This document shows positions 42,301-51,393 of a DNA stretch of 64,000 nucleotides, in pieces. Position numbers and translations under genes: made by a program. Source of the stretch: UBA2357 sp002344625 (GTDB lineage Bacteria; Pseudomonadota; Gammaproteobacteria; Burkholderiales; Rhodocyclaceae); assembly GCA_937995335.1 (NCBI GenBank), contig CALKIH010000015.1, positions 1-64,000 on the forward strand, written 5' to 3'. The notes below the pieces were generated by a model that saw nothing but the letters and a program-made list of their open reading frames with translations, searched no databases and was not told the origin of the DNA. Position 1 is the stretch's first letter. Every line of letters starts with the position of its first letter.

Positions 42301-43569
42301 TCAGAAGAAGCCGGTGTTCGGCAAAGGGGTCTTGTCCAGTTCGTAGCGGCCGACCGCCCTGGCCTTGTACGACACCGGGTTATGTGCGGCGAGGGTGCGG
42401 ATGTTGCGCCAGTGGCGATCGAGGTTGTGGCCGGTCGTTGCGGCCGATGCGCCGCCCACCTCGAACAGGCGTGATGCCGCCTCCAGTGCTAGGTCGTCGA
42501 TCACGATCTTGGTCTTTGCGGCCCTGAGCGCCGCCTGCACGAAGAGTGTGTCATCCACCGCGCCGGCCTTGGCCGTTTCATGCGCCAGTTCCAGGGCGTC
42601 GACGGCCCGCAGCACCGCGGATTCGGCCACGTAGGCGATGCTCGCGAGCCGGCCGATGGTCTGCTGCAGCAGCGGGTCGTCCTTCGGAACGGCCGCGACG
42701 GCATGGTAGAAGTTGCGCGTGCGCTGGGTCAGCACGCGGGAGGCGTCGCGCACGATCGCCTTGATGATGCCGACGATGATGCTGGTGAGGTAGAGCTGGA
42801 AGAATGTCGACTGCACCGGCAGCGGCCTGTTGTGGTCGTCGATGCCGATCACTTCCGCCCGCTCGACCCGCACGTTGGTCAGGAACGTGGTGCCGCTCGC
42901 GGTCAGTTTCTGGCCGAAACCGTCCCAGTCGTCGGGAATCCGCACGCCTTCGCGATCGGCCGGGATGACCACCGCCACTTGCTGCCCGTCTTCCAGTTGC
43001 GCCGCGATGTAGAGGAAGTCGGTGTAGTAGTTGCCGGTGCTGTAATACTTGGTGCCGCTTAGCCGGTAGCCGTCGCCATCGACGGACAGCACCGTGTCGC
43101 CGGTGCCGGTGCCGATGTTCTGCGTGCCCAGTTCGCTGTAGCCCAGTCCGAACAGGCGGCCCGCGCGCACCTCGTCGAGCCAGCGCCGGTACTTGGGGTT
43201 GTCGCTGGAATAGAGGGCCCGTTCGACGAAGCCGAAGTGATTGCGCAGGATGTGCGCGACGCTGGAATTGATTTCGGCGATGCGGATCGCCACTTCGAAC
43301 AACTCGCGCAGCGAGGCGCCGCCGAAGCCTTCCTCGCGCGGCAGCCGCAGGGTGCCGAGGCCGGCGTCGCGGATGAGCGTGATGGCTTGCCGGATGCTGT
43401 CGGCGTCGCCCTCGCCGGGGACGATTTCCGCGAGCCGGCCGAGCAGGGTTTCCAGTTCCGGCGAGTCGATGGTCACTGGTTGTGGCTGGCGCGGGGTCGG
43501 CGGTGCAGGCGGGCGTGGCGGGGTGGTGGTGCGGGTGGACGGGGTCGGTGCCGTGGCGGTAGCGGTCAT
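42301..43569 (-). CDS. Acyl-CoA-dehydrogenase-fold flavin monooxygenase (SfnB/DszC-like)
   Basis: This 422-residue protein has the acyl-CoA dehydrogenase fold used by SfnB, DszC and related FMNH2-dependent sulfur-acquisition enzymes. After a Thr/Pro-rich N-terminal tail of about 35 residues come ADSIRQAITLIRDAGLGTLR, LPREEGFGGASLRELFEVAI, SGTKYYSTGNYYTDFLYIAA and the C-terminal RLFEVGGASAATTGHNLDRH with WRNIRTLAAHNPVSYK. No reduced-flavin reductase gene is nearby, so FMNH2 must come from elsewhere. It is last in the rhodanese-metNQI-LLM operon. Substrate unknown; an organosulfur compound is inferred. Confidence 0.85.
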   Translation of the reverse strand: MTATATAPTPSTRTTTPPRPPAPPTPRQPQPVTIDSPELETLLGRLAEIVPGEGDADSIRQAITLIRDAGLGTLRLPREEGFGGASLRELFEVAIRIAEINSSVAHILRNHFGFVERALYSSDNPKYRRWLDEVRAGRLFGLGYSELGTQNIGTGTGDTVLSVDGDGYRLSGTKYYSTGNYYTDFLYIAAQLEDGQQVAVVIPADREGVRIPDDWDGFGQKLTASGTTFLTNVRVERAEVIGIDDHNRPLPVQSTFFQLYLTSIIVGIIKAIVRDASRVLTQRTRNFYHAVAAVPKDDPLLQQTIGRLASIAYVAESAVLRAVDALELAHETAKAGAVDDTLFVQAALRAAKTKIVIDDLALEAASRLFEVGGASAATTGHNLDRHWRNIRTLAAHNPVSYKARAVGRYELDKTPLPNTGFF

Positions 43570-43606
43570 GGTAGGTGGTTCCTGTGAACGAAATGGAAAA
43601 GGGCGG

Positions 43607-44932
43607 TCAGGCGCGCAGCGGCAGGCCGGGGCGTGCCAGGCCGAAGTGGTCGCGCAGCGTGCTGCCTGTGTAGTGGCTGCGGAAGATGCCTTTCTTGCGC
43701 AGCAGCGGCACCACCTGCTCGACGAAGGTTTCGAGGCCCGAGGGCAGCACGTCCGGCATCAGGTTGAAGCCGTCGATGGCGCCGCTCCGGAACCATGCTT
43801 CGATGGAATCGGCGATGACTTGCGGCGTGCCGACGATGCTGCGGTGGTTGGTGCTGCCCGAACCCTGGGCGCGGATGAGCTGGCGCAGCGTGAGCCGGTC
43901 GCGCCTGGCCTTTGCCAGCGCCTCGCGAGCGAAGGTCTGCATGCCGTCCACGGGCACGCTGAGGTCGTCGGGCAGAGGCGCATCGGGGTCCAGGGATGAC
44001 AGGTCGGCCTGCAGCAAGCCACCGAGCCAGTCCAGGCCCTGCTCCAGCGACGAAAGCGCCCACAGTTGTTCTTCACGGCGCCGGGCCTCTTCAGTGGTGC
44101 TGCCGATGATCGTGATCAGCCCGGGCAGGATCAGGATGTCGCCGGGCGCCCGCCCGGCCGCGACGGCGGCGGTGCGAAGCCGGGCGGCATAGTCGCTGGC
44201 CGAGTCCAGCGTGTGCGCCACCGTGAACACGGCATCCGCATGGCGGGCGGCGAATTCCAGCCCGTCGTCGGAGCCGCCGGCCTGGATCACCACCGGGTGC
44301 CCTTGCGGCGGGCGCGGCACGTTCAGCGGCCCCTGCACGCTGAAGTGCTTGCCCTGGTGGTGGATGGCGCGCACCCGCGCCGGGTCGACGAACAGGCCGC
44401 CTTGCTGGTCGCCGACGATCGCGTCGTCGTCCCAACTGTCCCACAGCGCCTTGAGGACGTCGACGAATTCGCCGGCGCGTTCGTAGCGCAAGGCATGCGC
44501 GAACGGGGTCTTGTGCCCGAAGTTGAGCGCGGAGGCTTTGTCGGCGGAGGTGACGATGTTGATGCCCGCCTTGCCCCGGCTGGCGTGGTCGAGGGCGGCG
44601 AAGCGGCGTGCGATGTTGTAGGGCTCGTTGTAGGACGACGAGACTGTCCCGATCAGCCCGATGTGCTCGGTGGTGGCCGCGATCGATGCCAGGAGCACCG
44701 ACGGTTCCAGCGACTGGAAGGGGCGGAAGTCCAGCCGTTTGGGGCTGGCCGGGAAATCGGCGAGGAAGATCGCGTCGAAGGTGCCTTGCTCGGCCAACCG
44801 TGCCGTGCGTGTGTAGTAGTCGATGTCGATGAATGCCCTGGGATCGCTGCCCGGCCAGCGCCACGCCGCCGCATGCGTCCCCGCATTCAGGAAGTTGAGA
44901 TTCAGATGCAGTTGTCGGTTCTTCGAGGTCAT
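43607..44932 (-). CDS. LLM-class FMN-dependent monooxygenase (NtaA/SnaA/DszA family)
   Basis: This 441-residue protein begins MTSKNRQLHLNLNFLNAGTH and belongs to the nitrilotriacetate monooxygenase component A / DszA / DmoA branch of bacterial-luciferase-like enzymes: FIDIDYYTRTARLAEQGTFD, LEPSVLLASIAATTEHIGLI, TVSSSYNEPYNIARRFAALD and VIQAGGSDDGLEFAARHADA. These use FMNH2 and O2 to open C-S or C-N bonds. It lies between the ABC permease and the SfnB-like enzyme (37 bp upstream of the latter), pointing to use of a sulfur-containing compound taken up by the transporter. Confidence 0.9.
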   Translation of the reverse strand: MTSKNRQLHLNLNFLNAGTHAAAWRWPGSDPRAFIDIDYYTRTARLAEQGTFDAIFLADFPASPKRLDFRPFQSLEPSVLLASIAATTEHIGLIGTVSSSYNEPYNIARRFAALDHASRGKAGINIVTSADKASALNFGHKTPFAHALRYERAGEFVDVLKALWDSWDDDAIVGDQQGGLFVDPARVRAIHHQGKHFSVQGPLNVPRPPQGHPVVIQAGGSDDGLEFAARHADAVFTVAHTLDSASDYAARLRTAAVAAGRAPGDILILPGLITIIGSTTEEARRREEQLWALSSLEQGLDWLGGLLQADLSSLDPDAPLPDDLSVPVDGMQTFAREALAKARRDRLTLRQLIRAQGSGSTNHRSIVGTPQVIADSIEAWFRSGAIDGFNLMPDVLPSGLETFVEQVVPLLRKKGIFRSHYTGSTLRDHFGLARPGLPLRA

Positions 44933-45028
44933 TTCGTTGCTCTGGTGTCTGGTGCGGATCGAAGGCGCTGCGCGTTTTCGCCCCGCGCGGTGGGTGTCGC
45001 GGCCTGGCCCGTTCTGTCGGCCGGGCGG

Positions 45029-45685
45029 CTACATGTTGCGCCGCAGGTATCCGACGATGCCGTCCCCGGCCTTTTGCGCGCTCGTCACCAGCACGAACAG
45101 GATCGCGACGACGGTGAACATGATCGTGGGTTCGTAGCGGTCGAAGCCGTAGCGGATCGCCAGGTCGCCCAGCCCGCCCGCGCCCAGCACCCCGGCCATC
45201 GCGGAGATGTTGAACAGGCTGACGACGGCGATCGTGCAGGCCGCCGCGATGCCCGGCAGGGCTTCGGGCAGCAGGACGTGGCGAACGATGTGCAGCCGTT
45301 CGCATCCCATGGCCTGGGCGGCTTCGATCAGCCCCTTGTGCACTTCCCGCAGGCTGATTTCGGCAATGCGTGCGAAGTACGGTGTGATGCTCAGGGTCAG
45401 GGGCACGATCGCGGCGCCCACGCCGATCGAGGTGCCGATGAGCAGGCGGGTCAGCGGGATCAGGAGTACCAGCAGCACGATGAACGGCGTCGACCGGACG
45501 CCGTCGACCAGCAGTCCGACGCTGCGATACACCCTGGGGGAACTGTAGATGCCCCCGGGCGAGGTCAGCACCAGCAGCAGGGCCAGCGGCAGGCCGAGCA
45601 CGAACGCGAGCACCGCCGAAACGCCGACCATGATCAGGGTTTCGAAGAAGGCATCGATGAAAAGAGGGAAGAGCTGGCTCGACAT
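45029..45685 (-). CDS. ABC transporter permease, MetI-like
   Basis: This 218-residue membrane protein with five or six helices begins MSSQLFPLFIDAFFETLIMV. The permease signature (EAA loop) is EAAQAMGCERLHIVRHVLLP, which docks on the ATPase. Similarity to MetI is clear in the loop DGVRSTPFIVLLVLLIPLTR and in FNISAMAGVLGAGGLGDLAIRYG. With the upstream ATPase and binding protein it makes a MetNIQ-type importer. The companion flavoenzymes suggest a sulfur source other than free methionine as ligand. Confidence 0.92.
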   Translation of the reverse strand: MSSQLFPLFIDAFFETLIMVGVSAVLAFVLGLPLALLLVLTSPGGIYSSPRVYRSVGLLVDGVRSTPFIVLLVLLIPLTRLLIGTSIGVGAAIVPLTLSITPYFARIAEISLREVHKGLIEAAQAMGCERLHIVRHVLLPEALPGIAAACTIAVVSLFNISAMAGVLGAGGLGDLAIRYGFDRYEPTIMFTVVAILFVLVTSAQKAGDGIVGYLRRNM

Positions 45686-45792
45686 GAATGATCCCCAGTT
45701 GCCGTGCGGCGGACGGCGGGCGGCAAGTGCCGCTGTTCACGGGTGGCCCGGCATGTCGGCGTGCCGCAGTCCGACGTGCCGGGCGGCAGGTT

Positions 45793-46611
45793 TCAGAACA
45801 ACGGAACCACCGTTCCCTTGAATCTTTCCTCCGCCAGCGCCTTGACCTCGGGCGACTGGTAGGCGCGGATCAGCGCGGGCAGCCAGGGCGCCTCTTGCTC
45901 GCCGTCGCGGACGACCAGCACCGACGGGTAGCGATGGATTTCGGTCGGACTCTCGACGGCGATCGCATCCTGCAGCGTCAGGCCGGAATTCTGGAACGCG
46001 GTATTGGCGTTCACCGCGCCGCCATCGACATCGTCGAGCAGCTTCGGGATCGCCGGAACCTGGGCTTCGACGAAGCTGATTTTCTTCGGGTTGTCCGCGA
46101 TATCGAGCAAGGTGGCGCCGCCTTTCGCGGGGTCGAAATCCGCCCTCAGCGTGATCAGGTCATTGGCCTGCAAGGCCAGCAGCGCCCGGTTCTGGTTGGC
46201 TTCGTCGGCCGGCACGACGAACTTGGCGCCTTGCGGCAGATCTTGCAGGCGCTTGTGCTTCTTCGAGTAGATCGCCAGCGGCACGTTGTAGATGTCGGCG
46301 GCCCGGTGGATCTTGTAGCCGCGGCGTTTGATTTCATTGGCGAGGAAGACCGCGTGCTGGTACTGGTTGGCGTGGATGTCTCCGCCCGCCAGCGCTTCGT
46401 TGGGCAGCACCGAACTGTTGAACACGACCGGTTCGATCTTGATCGCGCCTTCCCGCTCGGCTGCCTTGACCGCCGCCTGTGTGATCTGCTCGAAGGCGCC
46501 GCCCAGGGTGCCGACCTTGATCACGGTGGCTTGCTGCGCGGACGCCGGGGTGGCGAACAGGCCGAACAACAGCGTCACCAGCGCCAGGCGCTTGTTGGTA
46601 TGGAATTTCAT
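45793..46611 (-). CDS. MetQ/NlpA-family substrate-binding protein
   Basis: This 272-residue protein starts at 46611 (MKFHTNKRLALVTLLFGLFA) and has a Sec signal peptide cleaved after ASA. No lipobox cysteine is present, so it should be soluble periplasmic rather than a lipoprotein as MetQ usually is. The mature part shows the family motifs VIKVGTLGGAFEQITQAAV, GGDIHANQYQHAVFLANEI, VPLAIYSKKHKRLQDLPQGA and VPADEANQNRALLALQ. It delivers the ligand to the permease and ATPase of the same operon. The ligand is unknown. Confidence 0.9.
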   Translation of the reverse strand: MKFHTNKRLALVTLLFGLFATPASAQQATVIKVGTLGGAFEQITQAAVKAAEREGAIKIEPVVFNSSVLPNEALAGGDIHANQYQHAVFLANEIKRRGYKIHRAADIYNVPLAIYSKKHKRLQDLPQGAKFVVPADEANQNRALLALQANDLITLRADFDPAKGGATLLDIADNPKKISFVEAQVPAIPKLLDDVDGGAVNANTAFQNSGLTLQDAIAVESPTEIHRYPSVLVVRDGEQEAPWLPALIRAYQSPEVKALAEERFKGTVVPLF

Positions 46612-46666
46612 TGCAGATCTCCTGATGGCTTGCTTCGATGGTTGGGTGGGTTGGGTCAATGGGGCG

Positions 46667-47860
46667 TCAGGCTTGTGCGCTGACATATCCCAGGGTCGAT
46701 ATGCGATCCGCGGCGATCCCCAGGCGCGCCGCCCATTCAGCGGCAGTGGTGTGGCCGCGATGGGTCTGCGCCGGGACTTCCAGCACCAGCCGGCCCTGCG
46801 CGCGGCCCTGGATCCGCTCGATGCCGCCATGCACCAGATGGACCGTGCACTGGCCCAGCGCCATCACGATGCTGACGAGATCGGGATCGCGCCGGGCTTC
46901 GCCGCCGATGCGGATATCGAGCAGCAGGGCGTCGTGAGGGGTGTTCGGCGCGGCGCTGATGCGCGCGCGCAGGTCCTGGGGCAGGTCGTGCGTGAGCGTG
47001 CGCAGCAGTGCCTGGGTGGTGTGCGCCCGGGGGGCGCCGAACACGCGCCAGACCTCGCCCAGCTCGACGACGCGCCCGTGCTCCAGCACCGCCACGCGGT
47101 CGCAGACTTCGCGGATGACGGCCATCTCGTGGGTGATCAGCACCACCGTGAGCCCGATGCGCTGGTTGATGTCGCGCAGCAGCGTGAGGATCGATTGCGT
47201 GGTTTCGGGGTCCAGCGCCGACGTCGCCTCGTCGCACAGCAGGATGTCCGGGTCGTGCACGAGGGCGCGTGCGATGCCGACGCGCTGCTTCTGGCCGCCT
47301 GACAACTGGGCGGGGTAGGCGCCGCGCTTGTTCGACAGGCCGACCAGTTCCAGCAGGCTGTTTACCTTGGCATCGATGTCGCGGCGTGGCACCCCGGCGA
47401 TGCGCAGCGGCAGCCCGATGTTCTCGGCGACCGACTTCGAGGCCAGTAGGTTGAAGTGCTGGAAGATCATGCCGATGCGCCGGCGCGCCCGCGCGAGCTC
47501 GCGTTCTCCGAACAGCGAGAAATCCTGGCCGTCGATCAGCACACGCCCGGCGGTGGGCCGCTCCAGCAGGTTGATGGTGCGCACCAGGGTCGATTTGCCC
47601 GCGCCGCTGCGGCCGATGATGCCGAAGACCTCACCCTTGTGAACCGTGAAATCGATATCGCTCAAGGCTTCGACCGGCCCCGACGCGCCCGGATAGCGGT
47701 GGCCGAGGTGCTCGAACACGATGATCGGCGCGGCGGCGGTCGTGGCCGCGACGGGGATGGCCAGCGGCTCGCGGGCGGTTGCCGCGTTCGGGGCGTCGAG
47801 GTGTGCTCCGGCGTGTGCGGCAGGGTCCGCAGCCACTTCGGACTCGGTCAGTCTTTTCAT
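46667..47860 (-). CDS. ABC transporter ATP-binding protein, MetN-like
   Basis: This 397-residue ATPase has Walker A GIIGRSGAGKSTLVR, signature LSGGQKQRVGIARAL and Walker B DILLCDEATSALDPET. Its C-terminal part (about residues 305-397, from DALLLDIRIGGEARRDPD) is a NIL/ACT-like domain typical of MetN, which senses the transported ligand. An unusual N-terminal extension of about 45 Ala/Pro-rich residues precedes the core. It is transcribed directly after the rhodanese gene (12 bp) and before the binding protein. Confidence 0.93.
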   Translation of the reverse strand: MKRLTESEVAADPAAHAGAHLDAPNAATAREPLAIPVAATTAAAPIIVFEHLGHRYPGASGPVEALSDIDFTVHKGEVFGIIGRSGAGKSTLVRTINLLERPTAGRVLIDGQDFSLFGERELARARRRIGMIFQHFNLLASKSVAENIGLPLRIAGVPRRDIDAKVNSLLELVGLSNKRGAYPAQLSGGQKQRVGIARALVHDPDILLCDEATSALDPETTQSILTLLRDINQRIGLTVVLITHEMAVIREVCDRVAVLEHGRVVELGEVWRVFGAPRAHTTQALLRTLTHDLPQDLRARISAAPNTPHDALLLDIRIGGEARRDPDLVSIVMALGQCTVHLVHGGIERIQGRAQGRLVLEVPAQTHRGHTTAAEWAARLGIAADRISTLGYVSAQA

Positions 47861-47872
47861 GTGGATTCCCTC

Positions 47873-49564
47873 TCAAGCGAAAACCCGAAAGCTCACGGTG
47901 GCGTCGCGTTCGAACTGGCGGAGCAGGTTGATTTCCCAGTCCAGGTATTCGCGGAACGCGCTCAGCGGGTCTGCGGCCTGGTAAGGCGAACGCCAGACAT
48001 CGTCGGCGGGATGGAGCAACGCCGTCGCGCCCGTTTCGAGCGGCTGTCGCGCCGCCTTCCAGGCGGCCGTTCCGCCGTCGAGGACGCGCACCGGCGCCGA
48101 CGCCAGCGCCGCCAGTTCGGGGGCGGCGAAAGTGGCGAGCACGCCGTCCGGTGAGGTCAGCACCAGGGTCTGGCCTTTGCCCACGAGGTCGCGCAACTGT
48201 GGGGCCTGCAGCCGGGCGCGCACCGCGAAGCGGGCACCGGGGATGTGGCCCGCCTCGTAGGCGGGGCTGGTCGCGAGGTCGATCACCACCGCTTGGCCGT
48301 GCCGCAGCGCGTCGGCCAGTTCCGTTGCGGTCAGGGTTTCCACGGCTGGCAAGGGCGGGTACGCCGGGGCCGCTTGCGCGCCTTGCACACGGCCGTCGCC
48401 GCGTGGGCGTGTGGCGTGGGCGAACACCTGCGCCCATCCGAGTTGTACCAGCCACGAGGCGGTGACCGCCGCGCGCACGCCCAATTCGTCGTCCACCACC
48501 ACGACCCGCGCGTTGCGCACGCCGACGAACTTGTCGACGCCCTGGACCAGTTGCCCGCCCTCGGCCCAGCGCGCGTCCGGCAGGTGGCCGGCCTCGAACT
48601 CGGCCCGGCTGCGTACGTCGTAGAGGTACAGTGTGTGCGTGTCGCGCGCGTCCCTGAACGCCTGCAATTGCGCGTCGTCCAGCCACTGGAGGTCGAAGCG
48701 GCGGGTCAGGGTGCGCGTCGCGGCGCGTGCTGCCTCCAAGGCCTCGCCGGCGGGGGGTGGGGCTTCGCGGCGTTCGCCATGCTGGAGCGCAAAGCCTTCG
48801 GCGAGCCAGTCCATGGTGCCGTTTTCGAGCGCAACCACCGGGTTGGGCAAGCCGGCGTTGATCAGCGTCTGTGCGCCGATGATCGAGCGGGTGCGCCCCG
48901 CGCAATTGATCACCACCAGGGTTTGCGGCGATTTGAGCAAGCCGTGCACGCGGTAGGGTAGTTCCGCGTTGGGTACCGCATGGGCGCCGGGAATGCTGAA
49001 GTCCTCGAACTCGGGCAGGGTGCGTCCGTCGAGCAGGAGCAGGTCGTCGCCGTCGGTGAGTCGTTGGCGCAGTTGCGGGGCCGAGACATGCGGCGTGGCG
49101 TAGGTGTGCTCGACGAACTCGCCGAATGTCTTGCTGTAGGCGCTGTCGCCGGTGTAGACCTCCTGGCCGGCGTCGCGCCACGCCGCCACGCCGCCGCGCA
49201 ACACGCTGACGGCGGAGAATCCCAGGCTGGCCAGCTTGGCGGCCGCCCTGTCGGCGAGCGCGCCATCGCCCGCATCGATGACCACCACGCGCACACGCTG
49301 GCGCGGCAGGAGGTCGCCCAAGCGTAGTTCCAGCCGGCTCAGCGGCAGCGGCACGGCGTGGATGATGTGGCCATCGCGGGCTTGCTCGCCCTCTTCACGC
49401 ACATCGATCAAGGCGATTTCCGCGCCGTCGGCGAGCAGGGCCAGCAGGGCGGGTACGTCGATCTGCCGCGCCGCGGGAGGCGGGCCGGAGCGGCTGTCGG
49501 CGGATGAGGCGCCAAGGCGGGATGGCGCGGCGTTGTCGAGCTGGAGTGTGGGGGTTTCTGGCAT
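47873..49564 (-). CDS. Four-domain rhodanese-like sulfurtransferase
   Basis: This 563-residue protein is made of four consecutive rhodanese modules (about 35-130, 155-255, 295-390 and 415-500). Only the second has the active-site cysteine, in VVINCAGRTRSIIGAQTLIN; the corresponding loops of the others are VVIDAGDGALADR, VVVDDELGVRAAV and LTSPDGVLATF, with no cysteine. It probably handles persulfide or thiosulfate sulfur released by the downstream enzymes, with the inactive modules as scaffold or sensors. It is the first gene of the operon and reads divergently from the IclR regulator. Confidence 0.9.
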   Translation of the reverse strand: MPETPTLQLDNAAPSRLGASSADSRSGPPPAARQIDVPALLALLADGAEIALIDVREEGEQARDGHIIHAVPLPLSRLELRLGDLLPRQRVRVVVIDAGDGALADRAAAKLASLGFSAVSVLRGGVAAWRDAGQEVYTGDSAYSKTFGEFVEHTYATPHVSAPQLRQRLTDGDDLLLLDGRTLPEFEDFSIPGAHAVPNAELPYRVHGLLKSPQTLVVINCAGRTRSIIGAQTLINAGLPNPVVALENGTMDWLAEGFALQHGERREAPPPAGEALEAARAATRTLTRRFDLQWLDDAQLQAFRDARDTHTLYLYDVRSRAEFEAGHLPDARWAEGGQLVQGVDKFVGVRNARVVVVDDELGVRAAVTASWLVQLGWAQVFAHATRPRGDGRVQGAQAAPAYPPLPAVETLTATELADALRHGQAVVIDLATSPAYEAGHIPGARFAVRARLQAPQLRDLVGKGQTLVLTSPDGVLATFAAPELAALASAPVRVLDGGTAAWKAARQPLETGATALLHPADDVWRSPYQAADPLSAFREYLDWEINLLRQFERDATVSFRVFA

Positions 49565-49617
49565 GGGTTTGTGTAATTCCGGTAAAAGTTTTCCGAAATA
49601 TATAGTTTGATCGTAAT

Positions 49618-49641
49618 TATATGAAACAATGGTTTCGTATA
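49618..49641. promoter_or_regulatory. Candidate IclR operator
   Basis: TATATGAAAC and GTTTCGTATA are inverted arms (9 of 10 bases pair) around the centre AATG. The site is in the AT-rich 220-bp gap between the rhodanese operon and the IclR gene, close to AT-rich stretches that could be promoters of either. Position and symmetry suit a regulator of both directions. Confidence 0.6.
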
Positions 49642-49784
49642 ACGATATCTGCGACCCTGGGTAGCCGTGGGCCAGTCATCGGCAGCGCCTCGTTATGCTG
49701 GATAATCGGATTCCGTGCCGGTGCCCGGTCAGGGAACACCGGGCCGATTCGCATCGCCTCCAATCCACCGTGAAACCCATCGAG

Positions 49785-50585
49785 ATGACACAAGAGAAAG
49801 CCAAAGCCATGGATACGGGCGTGTTGGGCAAAGGGCTGCATCTGCTGTCCGTCATGCAGCAGGCTCTGCAACCACTGTCCTTGTCCGAGGTTGCCGAAAT
49901 CGCCGAGTTGTCGCCGAGCTCGACCCATCGGCTGCTGAAGACGCTCTGCGATCTCGGCTACATCCACCAGAACGCCGTGGGGCGCTATGGCCCGACGCTC
50001 TACGCCTTGCTGCCGCTGGCCCTGGAGCACCCGCTGAACGTATTGCGGCGGGACAGCTTCCACATACTCGAATCGCTGCGGACCCGCTATGGCCCGTCGG
50101 CCAAGCTGATCGTGTTCCAGGGGATGCAAAGGGCGATCGCCGAGATCGCCGTCGGGCGCTACAGCATCACGCCGTACTTCGACACCCACGATCTGCCGCC
50201 TTGGCATATCTCGGTTTCGGGCAAGCTGTTGCTGAGTGGCATGTCGCACGGGGAGCGCGACGCGCTGCTGGGCTCCGCGCCCTATCCGGCGCGGACACGC
50301 CACTCGATCGTCGACCGCGAGGTCCTGTTCCGGCAACTGGATGAGGTCGGCCGCAGCGGTTTCGCCATCAACTTCGACGAGAACGTGATCGGCGTCAGCA
50401 GCGTCGGCGTGCGCCTGCTGTCTCCGTCCGGCAGGGCGATCGGCGCCATTCTTCTGACCGGCCCCAGCGAATACTTCACCTCCGGGCAGCTCGAGGCGAT
50501 GCGCGAGGACTTGCTGCAGACTGCCGAATTGCTCAGCAAGACTTCGCAATCACTGCGCTCACTTTCGCGTTTTCTCGGCTTGTGA
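49785..50585 (+). CDS. IclR-family transcriptional regulator
   Basis: This protein has about 266 residues from the ATG at 49785 (MTQEKAKAMDTGVLGKGLHL); the ATG at 49809 is an alternative with a purine-rich upstream. The winged helix covers about residues 15-75 (SLSEVAEIAELSPSSTHRLL, KTLCDLGYIHQNAVGRYGP). The effector domain has WHISVSGKLLLSGMSHGERD and GFAINFDENVIGVSSVGVRL. It is divergent from the rhodanese/ABC/monooxygenase operon, with a palindrome in the shared promoter, so it most likely regulates that operon. The effector is unknown. Confidence 0.92.
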   Translation: MTQEKAKAMDTGVLGKGLHLLSVMQQALQPLSLSEVAEIAELSPSSTHRLLKTLCDLGYIHQNAVGRYGPTLYALLPLALEHPLNVLRRDSFHILESLRTRYGPSAKLIVFQGMQRAIAEIAVGRYSITPYFDTHDLPPWHISVSGKLLLSGMSHGERDALLGSAPYPARTRHSIVDREVLFRQLDEVGRSGFAINFDENVIGVSSVGVRLLSPSGRAIGAILLTGPSEYFTSGQLEAMREDLLQTAELLSKTSQSLRSLSRFLGL

Positions 50586-50631
50586 GCGGTGGTCGCGGCA
50601 CACAGGCCGCGTGGATGCCGCATGGCGCCGG

Positions 50632-51330
50632 TCAGGCGGCCGGCTGGGGCGGTCGCGGGGCATGGACCACCCATTCGATCAGGTGGTAGTCGGCGGTGGT
50701 GATGCGCCAGACCAGGTAGGCGTGCTCGGCGTTGCCGCCCAGTCTGAAGGTTTCGTGATCGACGAGCTCGAGTTCGCCACCGCGCCAGTAGCGGGCCAGC
50801 GTGCTTTCGAGGGGTTCGGGCGTGGCGGGCCGGACTTGCCCCGTATGACGGGGCGGGACGCGGGTGGAGATCACGTCGTGGTAGCTGGCCCAGTGATGGC
50901 CCGGCAAGGCCTCGCCCAGCCGGCCGGACCAGCGTCCGGGGCCGGGTGCCGGCACCTGGCCGAGCACGTTGCAGAACAGAATCGCGGCGCCTGCGTGGCG
51001 CTTGCCGAGATGGGCGAGCCCGGCTGGGCTGGCGAGGGCGTCGGGGGCCTCGAAGCGCAGCCGCTGATGGCCCAGGCGCCAGTCGAGCAGCCGGCGCGCG
51101 AGCGGATCGGGTTCCTGCACGGTGATCCGGTCGAAACGCTCGAGAAACGGCCTGGCGAGTGTATGTCCGGCGCTCGGGCCGATCAGGACGAGACGATCGG
51201 TCGGGGGATGCCATGCGTCGAGCCAGGCGGCGACGCCGTCGAGCATGGGGGCCCACAGTGTGTGCCGGTAGCGCCAGGCCCTGAAGTGATAGCCCAGTCC
51301 GCCGCTGGGATGGAGCAGCGCGGCGATCAT
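50632..51330 (-). CDS. Conserved hypothetical protein next to the Hsp70 gene
   Basis: This 232-residue protein begins MIAALLHPSGGLGYHFRAWR. The part LVLIGPSAGHTLARPFLERF, DRITVQEPDPLARRLLDWRL looks like a nucleotide- or SAM-binding Rossmann beginning, but no clear methyltransferase motif follows. It contains HHWASYHDVISTRVPPRHTG and a C-terminal YHLIEWVVHAPRPPQPAA. It is 63 bp downstream of the Hsp70-like gene on the same strand, so it is probably cotranscribed. I cannot assign a function. Confidence 0.7.
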   Translation of the reverse strand: MIAALLHPSGGLGYHFRAWRYRHTLWAPMLDGVAAWLDAWHPPTDRLVLIGPSAGHTLARPFLERFDRITVQEPDPLARRLLDWRLGHQRLRFEAPDALASPAGLAHLGKRHAGAAILFCNVLGQVPAPGPGRWSGRLGEALPGHHWASYHDVISTRVPPRHTGQVRPATPEPLESTLARYWRGGELELVDHETFRLGGNAEHAYLVWRITTADYHLIEWVVHAPRPPQPAA

Positions 51331-51393
51331 CGCGATGATGATCCGGAGCGCGCCGCCGGTCGGCGTCCGCCGGTGGCTGCGTGGCCCGGGCGG

